From SHLJ01 sp041618535 (GTDB lineage: Bacteria > Bacteroidota > Bacteroidia > Flavobacteriales > Flavobacteriaceae), in contig JBFKFP010000016.1 in NCBI GenBank assembly GCA_041618535.1, forward strand, positions 1 through 27,283: DNA of 27,283 nt, read 5' to 3'. The position numbers and the translations under genes are program-made. Under the pieces are notes generated by a model. It was not told the DNA's origin and did no database searches. It worked only from the letters and a program-made list of their open reading frames with translations. Positions 7,969 through 15,434 of the stretch are shown in pieces (position 1 is the first letter of the stretch; each line of letters opens with the position of its first letter).

Positions 7969-8577
7969 CTATTTCTGACCCCTCAGGACCGGATTGAGTT
8001 CCTCGTCGTTATACATTTTCATCTGCTTGTAGACCTTCATATATTTCTTTCCATTCTCTATGTCATTAAGCAGATCGTCTATGGCTAAAGAGAGGTCTTT
8101 TCTTTGTTCGAGAAGCACATTAAGCTTCTTCTGGCAGGCTGTGCGATGCGATTGACTGGCATCTTCCCTGACTGTCTCAAGCCTCATATGATATATTTTC
8201 AGGGCCAGAATAGACAGCCTGTCAATTGCCCATGCAGGACTTTCGGAATTGATCTTGGCACCGGGTTGAAGGTTCACATCCTTGTACTTATCAAGGAAAT
8301 AGCTGTCGATGTATTCAACCGTATCGGTCCTGTCCTGGTTGGAAGCATCGATCTTTCTTTTTAGTTCCAGTGCCGCAACAGGGTCGATATTGGGGTCACG
8401 AATGAGATCTTCATAAGCCCACTGAACCGCATCGATCCAGCATTTTCTGTACAGCAAATGAGCTATCTGGTCGTCATCCCTGTCGTAGATGTTTGTAAAT
8501 GGCTGATCTACAGAATTGAGAACCTTGTAATTCTTAATCGCTTCCTGAAAAATTGAGTTCGCTTTATCTGAAAACAT
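7969..8577 (-). CDS. DUF4254 family protein
   Basis: 202 residues, helical and charged, without signal peptide or membrane segment, so probably cytoplasmic. The segment around HLLYRKCWIDAVQWAYEDLI (about 37-56) followed by DPNIDPVAALELKRKIDASN is typical of DUF4254. The C-terminal third (about 130-195) looks like a coiled coil (RKDLSLAIDDLLNDIENGKK). Function is not established. It is first in a two-gene unit with the GT9 glycosyltransferase, which suggests but does not show a link to envelope glycan assembly. Start at ATG 8577; a TATCTTTG box lies 20 bases upstream, and upp diverges from the same 70-base space. Confidence 0.85.
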   Translation of the reverse strand: MFSDKANSIFQEAIKNYKVLNSVDQPFTNIYDRDDDQIAHLLYRKCWIDAVQWAYEDLIRDPNIDPVAALELKRKIDASNQDRTDTVEYIDSYFLDKYKDVNLQPGAKINSESPAWAIDRLSILALKIYHMRLETVREDASQSHRTACQKKLNVLLEQRKDLSLAIDDLLNDIENGKKYMKVYKQMKMYNDEELNPVLRGQK

Positions 8578-8591
8578 GTGAGATGCTGATT

Positions 8592-8625
8592 TTTGTTCAA
8601 AGATAATCCTATTTCATTAACTTTA
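8592..8625 (+). promoter_or_regulatory. Possible promoter of upp (TTTG / TAACTTTA)
   Basis: TTTG at 8592-8595 is followed after 22 bases by TAACTTTA at 8618-8625, one mismatch from TAnnTTTG, which lies 22 bases before ATG 8648. The pair has almost the usual Bacteroidota -33/-7 spacing. It overlaps the opposing DUF4254 promoter box. Confidence 0.4.
8598..8605 (-). promoter_or_regulatory. Putative -7 box for the DUF4254-GT9 operon
   Basis: Minus strand reads TATCTTTG, an exact TAnnTTTG match, ending 20 bases before ATG 8577. No clear -33 TTTG at the standard spacing. Divergent with a box for upp in the same space. Confidence 0.5.
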
Positions 8626-8647
8626 CTATGACCTTCGCAAACAACTT

Positions 8648-9310
8648 ATGCAAATTCACAGGCTAGCAGGCAGAAACACCATTCTAAACAATTATTTGGC
8701 AGAAATACGGGACAAAGACCTGCAATCTGATCGGGTCCGATTCAGGAGAAACATAGACCGAATAAGCAGGATTCTTGCCTATGAAATGAGTGCTGCTCTT
8801 AATTACAAAGAAAAAAACATAGAAACTCCCCTGGGATCAAAAAGGGTAGAATTCATGAACAGCGAGTTGGTTATTTGTTCTATTTTGAGAGCCGGCCTGA
8901 GCATGCACAATGCGGTTCTGGATTGTTTTGACCAGGCTGATAACGCATTCATTTCGGCATTTAGGAAGCATGACCCCGGAGATGCTTCAAAATTTAAGAT
9001 CATGATTGAATATGTGGCATGCCCTGATTTAAACGATAAAACCCTTGTACTGATCGATCCCATGTTGGCTAGCGGACAATCATTCTGGCTGGCATACAAG
9101 GCACTTGCCCGCTATGGCCGGCCAAAAAACATCCATTTGATCAGCATAATAGGCTCTCAACCTGGGGTAGATTATATTTCTGAACGCTTCCCGGAAAACA
9201 CAAATTTATGGGCAGGCGACCTCGATTCTAAATTAAGCGATTACGGATATATAGTTCCCGGTCTCGGTGATGCAGGAGATCTCGCCTTTGGGACCAAGCT
9301 ACAGCATTAA
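8648..9310 (+). CDS. upp: Uracil phosphoribosyltransferase
   Basis: 220 residues, a little longer than the usual 208. It should convert uracil and PRPP to UMP in pyrimidine salvage, in the cytoplasm. The PRPP loop is LVLIDPMLASGQS (133-145) and the uracil-binding C-terminus is GYIVPGLGDAGD (200-211) followed by FGT, both characteristic of the family. The SILRAGLSM segment (78-86) corresponds to the usual PILRAGLGM. Small departures (Ser for Pro at 78, Ser and Gln in the loop where Thr and Gly are usual) suggest a diverged lineage; the core Asp and the PGLGDAGD motif are intact. Start ATG 8648. Its 3' end overlaps the opposing DUF6427 gene by 12 bases. Confidence 0.88.
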   Translation: MQIHRLAGRNTILNNYLAEIRDKDLQSDRVRFRRNIDRISRILAYEMSAALNYKEKNIETPLGSKRVEFMNSELVICSILRAGLSMHNAVLDCFDQADNAFISAFRKHDPGDASKFKIMIEYVACPDLNDKTLVLIDPMLASGQSFWLAYKALARYGRPKNIHLISIIGSQPGVDYISERFPENTNLWAGDLDSKLSDYGYIVPGLGDAGDLAFGTKLQH

Positions 9311-10222
9311 TCTTACAATTGGAGTAATTATCAATAACCAGACGAATATTTCTGAAAACCATTTCTCCTTGGTGTTCTCAACATAGTTGCTCATGATAAT
9401 CGCGGCCGGTGGAAAGAGAAAAATAAACTCACTTCCATCCTTAACCGGAGATATCACGACCAGGATCATCGCGATGATGAAATTGAAGATAACCAGATGA
9501 TGCGAAGATCGTTCAGCTTTTAGTTTTTCGCGAAAGCTTTTTACATAGAAGAACATGGCCCAGACAGAGAAAGAGATCAGCACTGTAATTCCTATAACAA
9601 ATTCCAGGTTGTTATAGACAGAAAAATCATAATTCGGAGCATGAATGAAATCTAAAATAGAGTCTATCGTATTTCCGCTTATAATTAGGTAGCAGATCAT
9701 AATTATTAGTACTGATAGAAAGCCCGTGAGGGGAATAACCCAATCATTTATCTTGGCTACGGTCAAAAGTAGGATCGCAACAAAAATAAGCCCTAAATAG
9801 AGTAGCGTTCCGAAGTAAATCATACTGGCTACAGCAATCCAAAACCCGGCATCGAATAGTTTCTTTTTTATCCTGAGATTATTCTTTAAACTAAAAATGC
9901 GCCGCAGGGCGAAAATCACGCTGAGATTAGCCAGCAATACGCCGCTGTTAAGTATAGTCTCTGGCAGAATAAAAATAAATAGCCCGTAAAAAAGAAACTT
10001 ATACCCATTATGAAGCGTTAAGCCATTCTTCGAGACATAAAACCCGAAAATCACAATAGCCGCCCAAAGCGATACAAATACCCCGATCTCTTCAACAATT
10101 CTCAGGCCGTTAAGAGTTTCCGGATTAAATGCAATACGGAGAAGCACGAATAACACGAATACGGCCAGGCTGATCAAAACAAGATGAATTGGTCTTGAGG
10201 TGCTAAAAAATCTTGTTATCAT
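9299..10222 (-). CDS. DUF6427 family integral membrane protein
   Basis: 307 residues, almost wholly hydrophobic with about nine predicted membrane helices; short basic loops (for example SLKNNLRIKKKLF near 115 and KSFREKLKAERSSHH near 230) mark the cytoplasmic sides. The N-terminus MITRFFSTSRPIHLVLI and the position between upp and DUF6341/purD match the DUF6427 family of flavobacteria. No function is established and no catalytic motif is evident. Start at ATG 10222, back to back with the DUF6341 gene 43 bases away; the 3' end runs 12 bases into upp. Confidence 0.78.
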   Translation of the reverse strand: MITRFFSTSRPIHLVLISLAVFVLFVLLRIAFNPETLNGLRIVEEIGVFVSLWAAIVIFGFYVSKNGLTLHNGYKFLFYGLFIFILPETILNSGVLLANLSVIFALRRIFSLKNNLRIKKKLFDAGFWIAVASMIYFGTLLYLGLIFVAILLLTVAKINDWVIPLTGFLSVLIIMICYLIISGNTIDSILDFIHAPNYDFSVYNNLEFVIGITVLISFSVWAMFFYVKSFREKLKAERSSHHLVIFNFIIAMILVVISPVKDGSEFIFLFPPAAIIMSNYVENTKEKWFSEIFVWLLIITPIVRLML

Positions 10223-10242
10223 TTAAAGAGTTCGTATATTCG
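10213..10242 (+). promoter_or_regulatory. Possible promoter of the DUF6341 gene (TTG / TATATTCG)
   Basis: TTG at 10213-10215 and TATATTCG at 10235-10242 (one mismatch from TAnnTTTG) are separated by 19 bases, the normal spacing. The -7 box ends 23 bases before ATG 10266. The -33 part lies within the first codons of the opposing DUF6427 gene. Confidence 0.4.
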
Positions 10243-10265
10243 CGTCATAAATATAAGATTATACC

Positions 10266-10493
10266 ATGAAAGATTTCTTTTATGCTATCGAGGACTTATT
10301 TGTAGATTACCTTTTCGCCCCATATGATGCGTTAAGAGCTCTGGAGCTGGATAACTGGTGGGGAGCTAATATCATGTCATGGGTGTTTTTCGCCACTTTC
10401 CTTGTTTCGTTTGTTTACTGGATGAAGCAATTGAAGCAGGCTGATGACAACAATGAAGAAGATAAATCGGTGACCGCTCACTCTTATCTATAG
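10266..10493 (+). CDS. DUF6341 family small membrane protein
   Basis: 75 residues with a single membrane helix at about 37-52 (MSWVFFATFLVSFVYWM), an acidic and aromatic N-terminal part (MKDFFYAIEDLFVDYLFAPY) and a hydrophilic Asp/Asn/Glu tail. It is recognisable as the DUF6341 family, found beside DUF6427 and purD in flavobacteria. Function unknown. Start ATG 10266. The final TAG is joined to the opposing purD stop: 10488-10493 reads CTATAG, so both genes end in one six-base palindrome. Confidence 0.75.
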   Translation: MKDFFYAIEDLFVDYLFAPYDALRALELDNWWGANIMSWVFFATFLVSFVYWMKQLKQADDNNEEDKSVTAHSYL

Positions 10494-11762
10494 GTCAAAA
10501 CCTATATCTCTTCTGAAATACATCTTATCGAATCGTATCTGGCTGATGCTCTGGTACGATTTTTTTATTGCTTCCTCAAAGTCTTTTCCATATGAAGTCA
10601 CAGCAAGGACCCTCCCTCCGGAGGTTTCTATTTCACCCCTATCATTTTCCTGTGCCCCCGCATGAAACACCAATGAGTCCCTCACCTGGTCCAATCCGTT
10701 GATTATTTTCCCTTTTTCATAGCCTTCTGGATAACCTCCAGAAACGAGCATTACCGTAGCCGCTGAGTCAGGATTAATTGCTATTTTATGATCTTTTAAC
10801 TCGCCTTTATGCAGGGCTACAAACAATTCCAGTAAGTCGTTTTCCAGCCTGGGAAGTACAACCTCGGTTTCAGGGTCTCCCATTCTTACATTATATTCTA
10901 TCACGAAGGGATCATCATTCACTTTTATAAGGCCGATGAAAATAAAGCCTTTATAGGGTATTCCGTCTTCTTTTAATCCTTTAATTGTTGGCTTGACCAC
11001 TTGCTCTTCAATCCTCCTTTTAAAATCAACATCAGCAAAAGGCACAGGAGAAACCGCTCCCATTCCGCCGGTATTCAATCCTGTATCTCCCTCTCCAATC
11101 CTCTTGTAGTCCTTTGCATAGGGTAAGATTTTATAATCTATTCCATCTGTAAGCACAAAGCAGCTTAATTCAATCCCACTTAAAAACTCTTCTATTACAA
11201 CGGTTTGGCTTGCTTTTCCAAACTTCGATTTCACCAACATTTCCCGGAGTTCATTTTTAGCTTTGTCCAGGTCGCTGATAATTAAAACGCCCTTACCCGC
11301 AGCCAGTCCGTCCGCTTTAAGCACATAAGGCGGGCTCATGGTCTCAAGAAAATCAAAGGCCTCGTGGATTTGACCAGCATTAAAGCTTTGATATTTCGCC
11401 GTCGGTATTCCATGCCTGTGCATAAACATTTTAGCGAAATTTTTGCTCCCCTCAAGCATGGCGCCAGCCTTTTCCGGCCCTATTACCATCACATTCTCAA
11501 GTTGGGAATCGTTCAGAAAGAAATCATGAAGTCCATTAACCAGCGGGTCTTCAGGCCCTATTACCACCATTTCAATACCATTTTCCAAAACGGCCTTTTT
11601 AATCGAATCGAAATCGCTGACGTTTAGGGAAAGATTAATTGCAACCTTTGATGTTCCGGAATTCCCCGGGGCCGCGTAGAGTTTGGTGCAGTGTCGACTT
11701 TGAGCTATTTTCCATGCAAAAGTGTGTTCCCTGCCCCCGGAGCCAATTATCAAAACGTTCAT
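10488..11762 (-). CDS. purD: Phosphoribosylamine--glycine ligase (GAR synthetase)
   Basis: 424 residues, the normal length. It joins phosphoribosylamine and glycine using ATP, the second step of purine synthesis, in the cytoplasm. Seen in order: NVLIIGSGGREHTFAWKIA (2-20), the N-domain signature; GPEDPLVNG (69-77); the ATP-grasp region with SKNFAKMFMHRHGIPTA and VLKADGLAAGKGV; NTGGMGAVSPVP; and the metal-binding RMGDPETEVVLPRL. All hallmark segments are intact. Start ATG 11762, with a TATTTTTG box 20 bases upstream. It is a single gene, convergent with DUF6341 and divergent from the CapK-like gene. Confidence 0.97.
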   Translation of the reverse strand: MNVLIIGSGGREHTFAWKIAQSRHCTKLYAAPGNSGTSKVAINLSLNVSDFDSIKKAVLENGIEMVVIGPEDPLVNGLHDFFLNDSQLENVMVIGPEKAGAMLEGSKNFAKMFMHRHGIPTAKYQSFNAGQIHEAFDFLETMSPPYVLKADGLAAGKGVLIISDLDKAKNELREMLVKSKFGKASQTVVIEEFLSGIELSCFVLTDGIDYKILPYAKDYKRIGEGDTGLNTGGMGAVSPVPFADVDFKRRIEEQVVKPTIKGLKEDGIPYKGFIFIGLIKVNDDPFVIEYNVRMGDPETEVVLPRLENDLLELFVALHKGELKDHKIAINPDSAATVMLVSGGYPEGYEKGKIINGLDQVRDSLVFHAGAQENDRGEIETSGGRVLAVTSYGKDFEEAIKKSYQSISQIRFDKMYFRRDIGFDL

Positions 11763-11781
11763 ATGAATTCGATTTAAAGGT

Positions 11782-11789
11782 CAAAAATA
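11782..11789 (-). promoter_or_regulatory. Putative -7 box of purD
   Basis: Minus strand reads TATTTTTG, an exact TAnnTTTG match, ending 20 bases before ATG 11762. The rest of the 68-base divergent space is AT-rich; for the opposite gene only a one-mismatch box TGCTTTTG (11792-11799) is seen. Confidence 0.5.
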
Positions 11790-11830
11790 ATTGCTTTTGA
11801 CTTCAAAAAATAATTAATTTACACAAACCT

Positions 11831-13162
11831 TTGCCATCCTTTCAGCCGTTGAAATTATTCGATTTGTCACTCCAGTTAAACGGGTATCCCATCAGTAGGG
11901 CAAAAAGCGAATTATCGAAAATAAAAACTATTGATGATCCCGATTTTGGTGATTACATCAAATCCCAGCGTAAAAGAATCATGGATTACCATCTAAGGAA
12001 CAATGCCTTTTACAGGGAATTCCTGGGTGTTGACATTGCAGATGACTGGGAGCACATACCGATAATGACGAAGCGCCATCTGCAGCAACCTCTTTCCAAA
12101 AGACTTTCCAGGGGATTCAACAAAAGAAATATCTACATCAATAAAACTTCGGGCTCATCAGGAGATCCTTTTATTTTTGCCAAGGACAAATGGTCTCATG
12201 CTTTAACCTGGGCTGTAATCATGGACCGGTTTTCTTGGTACAATCTGGATTTTAATCGCTCCAAACAGGCCAGATTCTATGGGATCCCACTAGATCCTGG
12301 AGGCAAATTCAATGAACGTATCAAGGATTTTCTTTCAAAAAGGACACGCTTTTCCGTTTTTGACCTCAGCGACAAGGCATTTGAGGGGATCCTAAAGCAA
12401 TTTAGAACTTCCCGATTTGAATACATAAACGGATACACAAGTGCCATCGTCCAATTCGCCAAATTCCTTGAGCGCAGGAGAATTGTATTGAATGAGATAT
12501 GCCCTACACTAAAACTCTGCATGGTTACCTCGGAAATGTTATTTGAACAGGACAGGAAACTGATGGAAAGAGTTTTTGGAGTTACCGTTGTTAATGAATA
12601 TGGTGCTTCTGAGCTGGATCTAATCGCTATTGAAAACAGGGCCGGACAATGGCAGGTAAATCACGATACCCTTTTCCTCGAGATCGTTGATGAAAGCGGT
12701 AAGGCTTTACCTAAAGGCGAAGAGGGGCGTGTGGTCATTACGTCTCTATATAACAAGGCGCATCCATTTATACGATACGATATAGGGGATATAGCAGCCC
12801 TTTCGGAAAACAGCAGCTGGAAATTACCCATACTGAAAAACTTAACGGGCAGAACAAATGATCTCGCAGTCCTTCCCAGCGGTAAGAAAGCTGCCGGATT
12901 AACCTTTTATTATATCACCAAAACCATAATTGAAGATGATGGCAACGTCAAGGAATTTATAATTGAACAAACACGCCTCGATGAGTTTGAAGTCAAGTAT
13001 GTGAGTGAGCGCCCGTTAAGTAAAGAGGAAGAATCTGTAATCCAAAAAGAAATGGTAAATTACCTCGAACCCGGAATCAGGATAAGATTTCAACAGCAGG
13101 AGATGTTAGACAGAGAAAAAAGCGGTAAACTCAAACAGTTCTCATCGGTTATCAGTCAATAA
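11831..13162 (+). CDS. CapK/PaaK-like adenylate-forming enzyme of polysaccharide locus
   Basis: 443 residues. Motifs of the ANL (acyl/aryl-CoA ligase) superfamily in order: TSGSSGDP phosphate loop (106-113), EYGASE (256-261), YDIGD with the ribose-binding Asp (316-320), GRTND (340-344) and a C-terminal SGKLKQF lysine region near 434. This is the PaaK-like branch called CapK in capsule clusters, which activates a carboxylate with ATP; its substrate in polysaccharide loci is unknown, perhaps an organic acid or amino acid decoration. The start is TTG at 11831; the first in-frame ATG is at codon 51, after conserved sequence (KLFDLSLQLNGYPISRAKSE), so a TTG (11831 or 11849) is required. It is first of three plus-strand genes. 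Confidence 0.82.
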   Translation: MPSFQPLKLFDLSLQLNGYPISRAKSELSKIKTIDDPDFGDYIKSQRKRIMDYHLRNNAFYREFLGVDIADDWEHIPIMTKRHLQQPLSKRLSRGFNKRNIYINKTSGSSGDPFIFAKDKWSHALTWAVIMDRFSWYNLDFNRSKQARFYGIPLDPGGKFNERIKDFLSKRTRFSVFDLSDKAFEGILKQFRTSRFEYINGYTSAIVQFAKFLERRRIVLNEICPTLKLCMVTSEMLFEQDRKLMERVFGVTVVNEYGASELDLIAIENRAGQWQVNHDTLFLEIVDESGKALPKGEEGRVVITSLYNKAHPFIRYDIGDIAALSENSSWKLPILKNLTGRTNDLAVLPSGKKAAGLTFYYITKTIIEDDGNVKEFIIEQTRLDEFEVKYVSERPLSKEEESVIQKEMVNYLEPGIRIRFQQQEMLDREKSGKLKQFSSVISQ

Positions 13163-13164
13163 TA

Positions 13165-14259
13165 ATGAAGATCACATTAGTTGCCGGCGCCAGACCAAAT
13201 TTTATGAAAATAGCTCCTCTAATAAGGGCTATTCAGGAGCATCAGGAGAGAGGAGCTGACCTGGACTATCGGCTAGTTCATACCGGTCAGCATTATGATA
13301 AAAACCTCAGTGAACGGTTTTTTGAAGATCTCAGAATTCCTCCGCCACACGTCAATCTCGATGTTAAAAGCGGTAGTCAGGCTGAGCAAACCGCCGCAAT
13401 TATGATCGCATTTGAAAAGGATTTGAACGAGTTTCCCACAGATCTGGTGGTGGTTGTGGGCGATGTAAACTCCACTATGGCATGTTCTATTGTGGCCAAG
13501 AAAGCTCAGATGAAAGTTGCTCATATTGAAGCAGGAATACGTTCGGGTGACATGACCATGCCCGAAGAGATCAACCGGATAGTGACAGACAGCCTTTCCG
13601 ATTATTTCTTCACCACCTCTGAACATGCCACCCGCAATCTAAAAGCAGCCGGGGCAGGTGATGACCAGATTTTTTTTGTCGGAAATGTCATGATAGATAC
13701 GCTTTTTCAGTTTAAGGATAGTTTCACACCACCCCCCATTTGGAATAGCCTTAAGCTGGAGCCAAAGTCTTACCTGGTCATGACCCTGCACAGGCCGGGA
13801 AATGTTGATGAGGAACAAATGCTGAAACTTCTAATCTCTACCATAGTACATAACAGCAAGGGCCTCCCAATTATTTTTCCTGTCCATCCGCGAACGAGGC
13901 AGGTACTGGATAGACTTGAGGTGAATTATCCAAATCTATATCTCACCGAACCGCTCGGATACCTTGAATTCAATTATCTGGTACAGCATGCGAAAGGGGT
14001 TCTTACCGATAGCGGGGGGATTACTGAAGAGACCACAGTCATGCATGTCCCCTGTATTACCCTTCGCGATTCAACTGAACGACCGGAAACCTGTGAGATC
14101 GGAACTAACAGATTAGTAGGCAAGAATGAAAAATTACTGGCCGAAGCCCTTGAGGACATCCTTAACGGGAACTGGCCATATGGGGAGGTTCCAGATCTTT
14201 GGGACGGCCATGCGGCCAGTCGTATTGTAAGTCAACTTATCAAGCTGTTACAGGGATAA
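13165..14259 (+). CDS. wecB: UDP-N-acetylglucosamine 2-epimerase (non-hydrolysing)
   Basis: 364 residues, standard length. It interconverts UDP-GlcNAc and UDP-ManNAc in the cytoplasm. Visible signatures: GARPNFMK (8-15), HTGQHYD (39-45), VVVGDVNSTMA (with Asp 100), AHIEAGIRSGDMTMPEEINR (129-148, with the acidic catalytic residues), the MTLHRPGNVDE histidine (209), and the DSGGITEE nucleotide site near the C-terminus. It starts two bases after the CapK-like stop and its TAA overlaps the next start (TAATG at 14257-14261), so the three genes form one operon. No UDP-ManNAc dehydrogenase (wecC) is in view, so UDP-ManNAc is likely used as such or processed elsewhere. Confidence 0.94.
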   Translation: MKITLVAGARPNFMKIAPLIRAIQEHQERGADLDYRLVHTGQHYDKNLSERFFEDLRIPPPHVNLDVKSGSQAEQTAAIMIAFEKDLNEFPTDLVVVVGDVNSTMACSIVAKKAQMKVAHIEAGIRSGDMTMPEEINRIVTDSLSDYFFTTSEHATRNLKAAGAGDDQIFFVGNVMIDTLFQFKDSFTPPPIWNSLKLEPKSYLVMTLHRPGNVDEEQMLKLLISTIVHNSKGLPIIFPVHPRTRQVLDRLEVNYPNLYLTEPLGYLEFNYLVQHAKGVLTDSGGITEETTVMHVPCITLRDSTERPETCEIGTNRLVGKNEKLLAEALEDILNGNWPYGEVPDLWDGHAASRIVSQLIKLLQG

Positions 14260-15434
14260 TGACAAAGATCCTGATAATAACCAATTATTACCCCCCAGAG
14301 ACCGGAGCGGCCTCAAATCGGATTCATCAAATGGCGAAAAGTCTTGCAGGCCAGGGGTATGAATTGAAGGTTTTAACTCCTCTTCCGAATTATCCCCGAG
14401 GCAAAGTTTATAATGAATACAGGGGAAAGTTCAGTCAAAAGAGAATTGAGGATGGGATTGAGGTCTATAGGCTTTGGATCTTTGCTAGCAACTCGAAAAA
14501 TATCTTCCTCAGGCTTCTGGCCATGTTATCTTATAGTTTTAGCCTGATGTGGTATCTCCTTTTTAATGGTGTTCCGCGAATCGTAATCATACAGTCTCCT
14601 CCTATCCTTGTCGCCTTCACTGCTTTACAGGCCTTAAGGTTCAGAGGAGGGATGAGGATATTAAATGTAAGCGACATCTGGCCCCTCGCCGGTTTGGAAC
14701 TTGGCGCTCTAAAGCCCGGACTGTTTTACAAACTACTTGAAAGGGTTGAGCGTTCAAATTACAGGAGATCCGCTCTTATTTTAGGCCAAAGCAAGGAGAT
14801 ATTATCACATATCTCAAAGGTCCTTCCCGACAAGCAAACGATTCTTTACAGGAATTATCCCGAACTCGATTTACCGCCCCTTAAAGCACATTCAGCAGGG
14901 AAACCAATAAAATTGGTTTATGCCGGCCTGCTCGGGGTGGCGCAGGGAGTTCATAAGCTATGTGAGAATCTCGACTTCAGCCTGGTTGAGCTCCATATCT
15001 ATGGTCAAGGTGCAGAAAAAAAAGCTATTGAAACCTTTTCGGACAGGCATCCTGACAAGCCTGTTCATTACCATGGAGAAATTGAGCGCGGTCGGCTTCA
15101 CGAGGAGCTTTTAAAATACGATTTAGCCATTATTCCATTGCTGAACCGTATTTACGGATCTGTTCCCTCAAAGATTTTTGAGTTTTCAATGCTCGGTATT
15201 CCGCTTCTTTATTTTGGAGGTGGAGAGGGGGAAAATATAGTGAATGAAAATCGGTTAGGGTGGACTGCAAAAGCGGGCAATTATGACAGCCTGAATAACG
15301 TATTGCGAACTATCACTCCAGATCTGCTTGGCCTTGAAAGACGCAAATCGATAAGGGCTGCAGCCTTGAAGGAATTCAATTTTCAATCTCAGCTAAATGG
15401 GTTGATATTCAAGCTCAGAGAGCTTGATCAGTAG
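14259..15434 (+). CDS. WbuB/WcaI-like GT4 glycosyltransferase
   Basis: 391 residues from ATG 14259; the frame is open 60 bases further upstream, but that part lies in wecB and the family N-terminus is MTKILIITNYYPPETGAASN. The N-terminal acceptor domain has the NYYPPE...R motif typical of WbuB/WcaI-like enzymes and a hydrophobic patch near 90-110 that may touch the membrane. The C-terminal GT4 donor domain includes VYAGLLGVAQG (about 222-232), HIYGQG and SVPSKIFEFSMLGIPLL, followed by a glycine run GGGEGEN. It would add a sugar, possibly an N-acetylated one given the adjacent epimerase, to the lipid-linked glycan. The 3' end overlaps the opposing sugar transferase by seven bases. Confidence 0.87.
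   Translation: MTKILIITNYYPPETGAASNRIHQMAKSLAGQGYELKVLTPLPNYPRGKVYNEYRGKFSQKRIEDGIEVYRLWIFASNSKNIFLRLLAMLSYSFSLMWYLLFNGVPRIVIIQSPPILVAFTALQALRFRGGMRILNVSDIWPLAGLELGALKPGLFYKLLERVERSNYRRSALILGQSKEILSHISKVLPDKQTILYRNYPELDLPPLKAHSAGKPIKLVYAGLLGVAQGVHKLCENLDFSLVELHIYGQGAEKKAIETFSDRHPDKPVHYHGEIERGRLHEELLKYDLAIIPLLNRIYGSVPSKIFEFSMLGIPLLYFGGGEGENIVNENRLGWTAKAGNYDSLNNVLRTITPDLLGLERRKSIRAAALKEFNFQSQLNGLIFKLRELDQ

Noticed and set aside
14199..14258. Upstream in-frame extension of the WbuB-like glycosyltransferase (20 more codons).
   Set aside because: It lies inside the end of wecB, reads as unrelated sequence (MGRPCGQSYCKS), and the family N-terminus begins at ATG 14259 with a TAATG junction.
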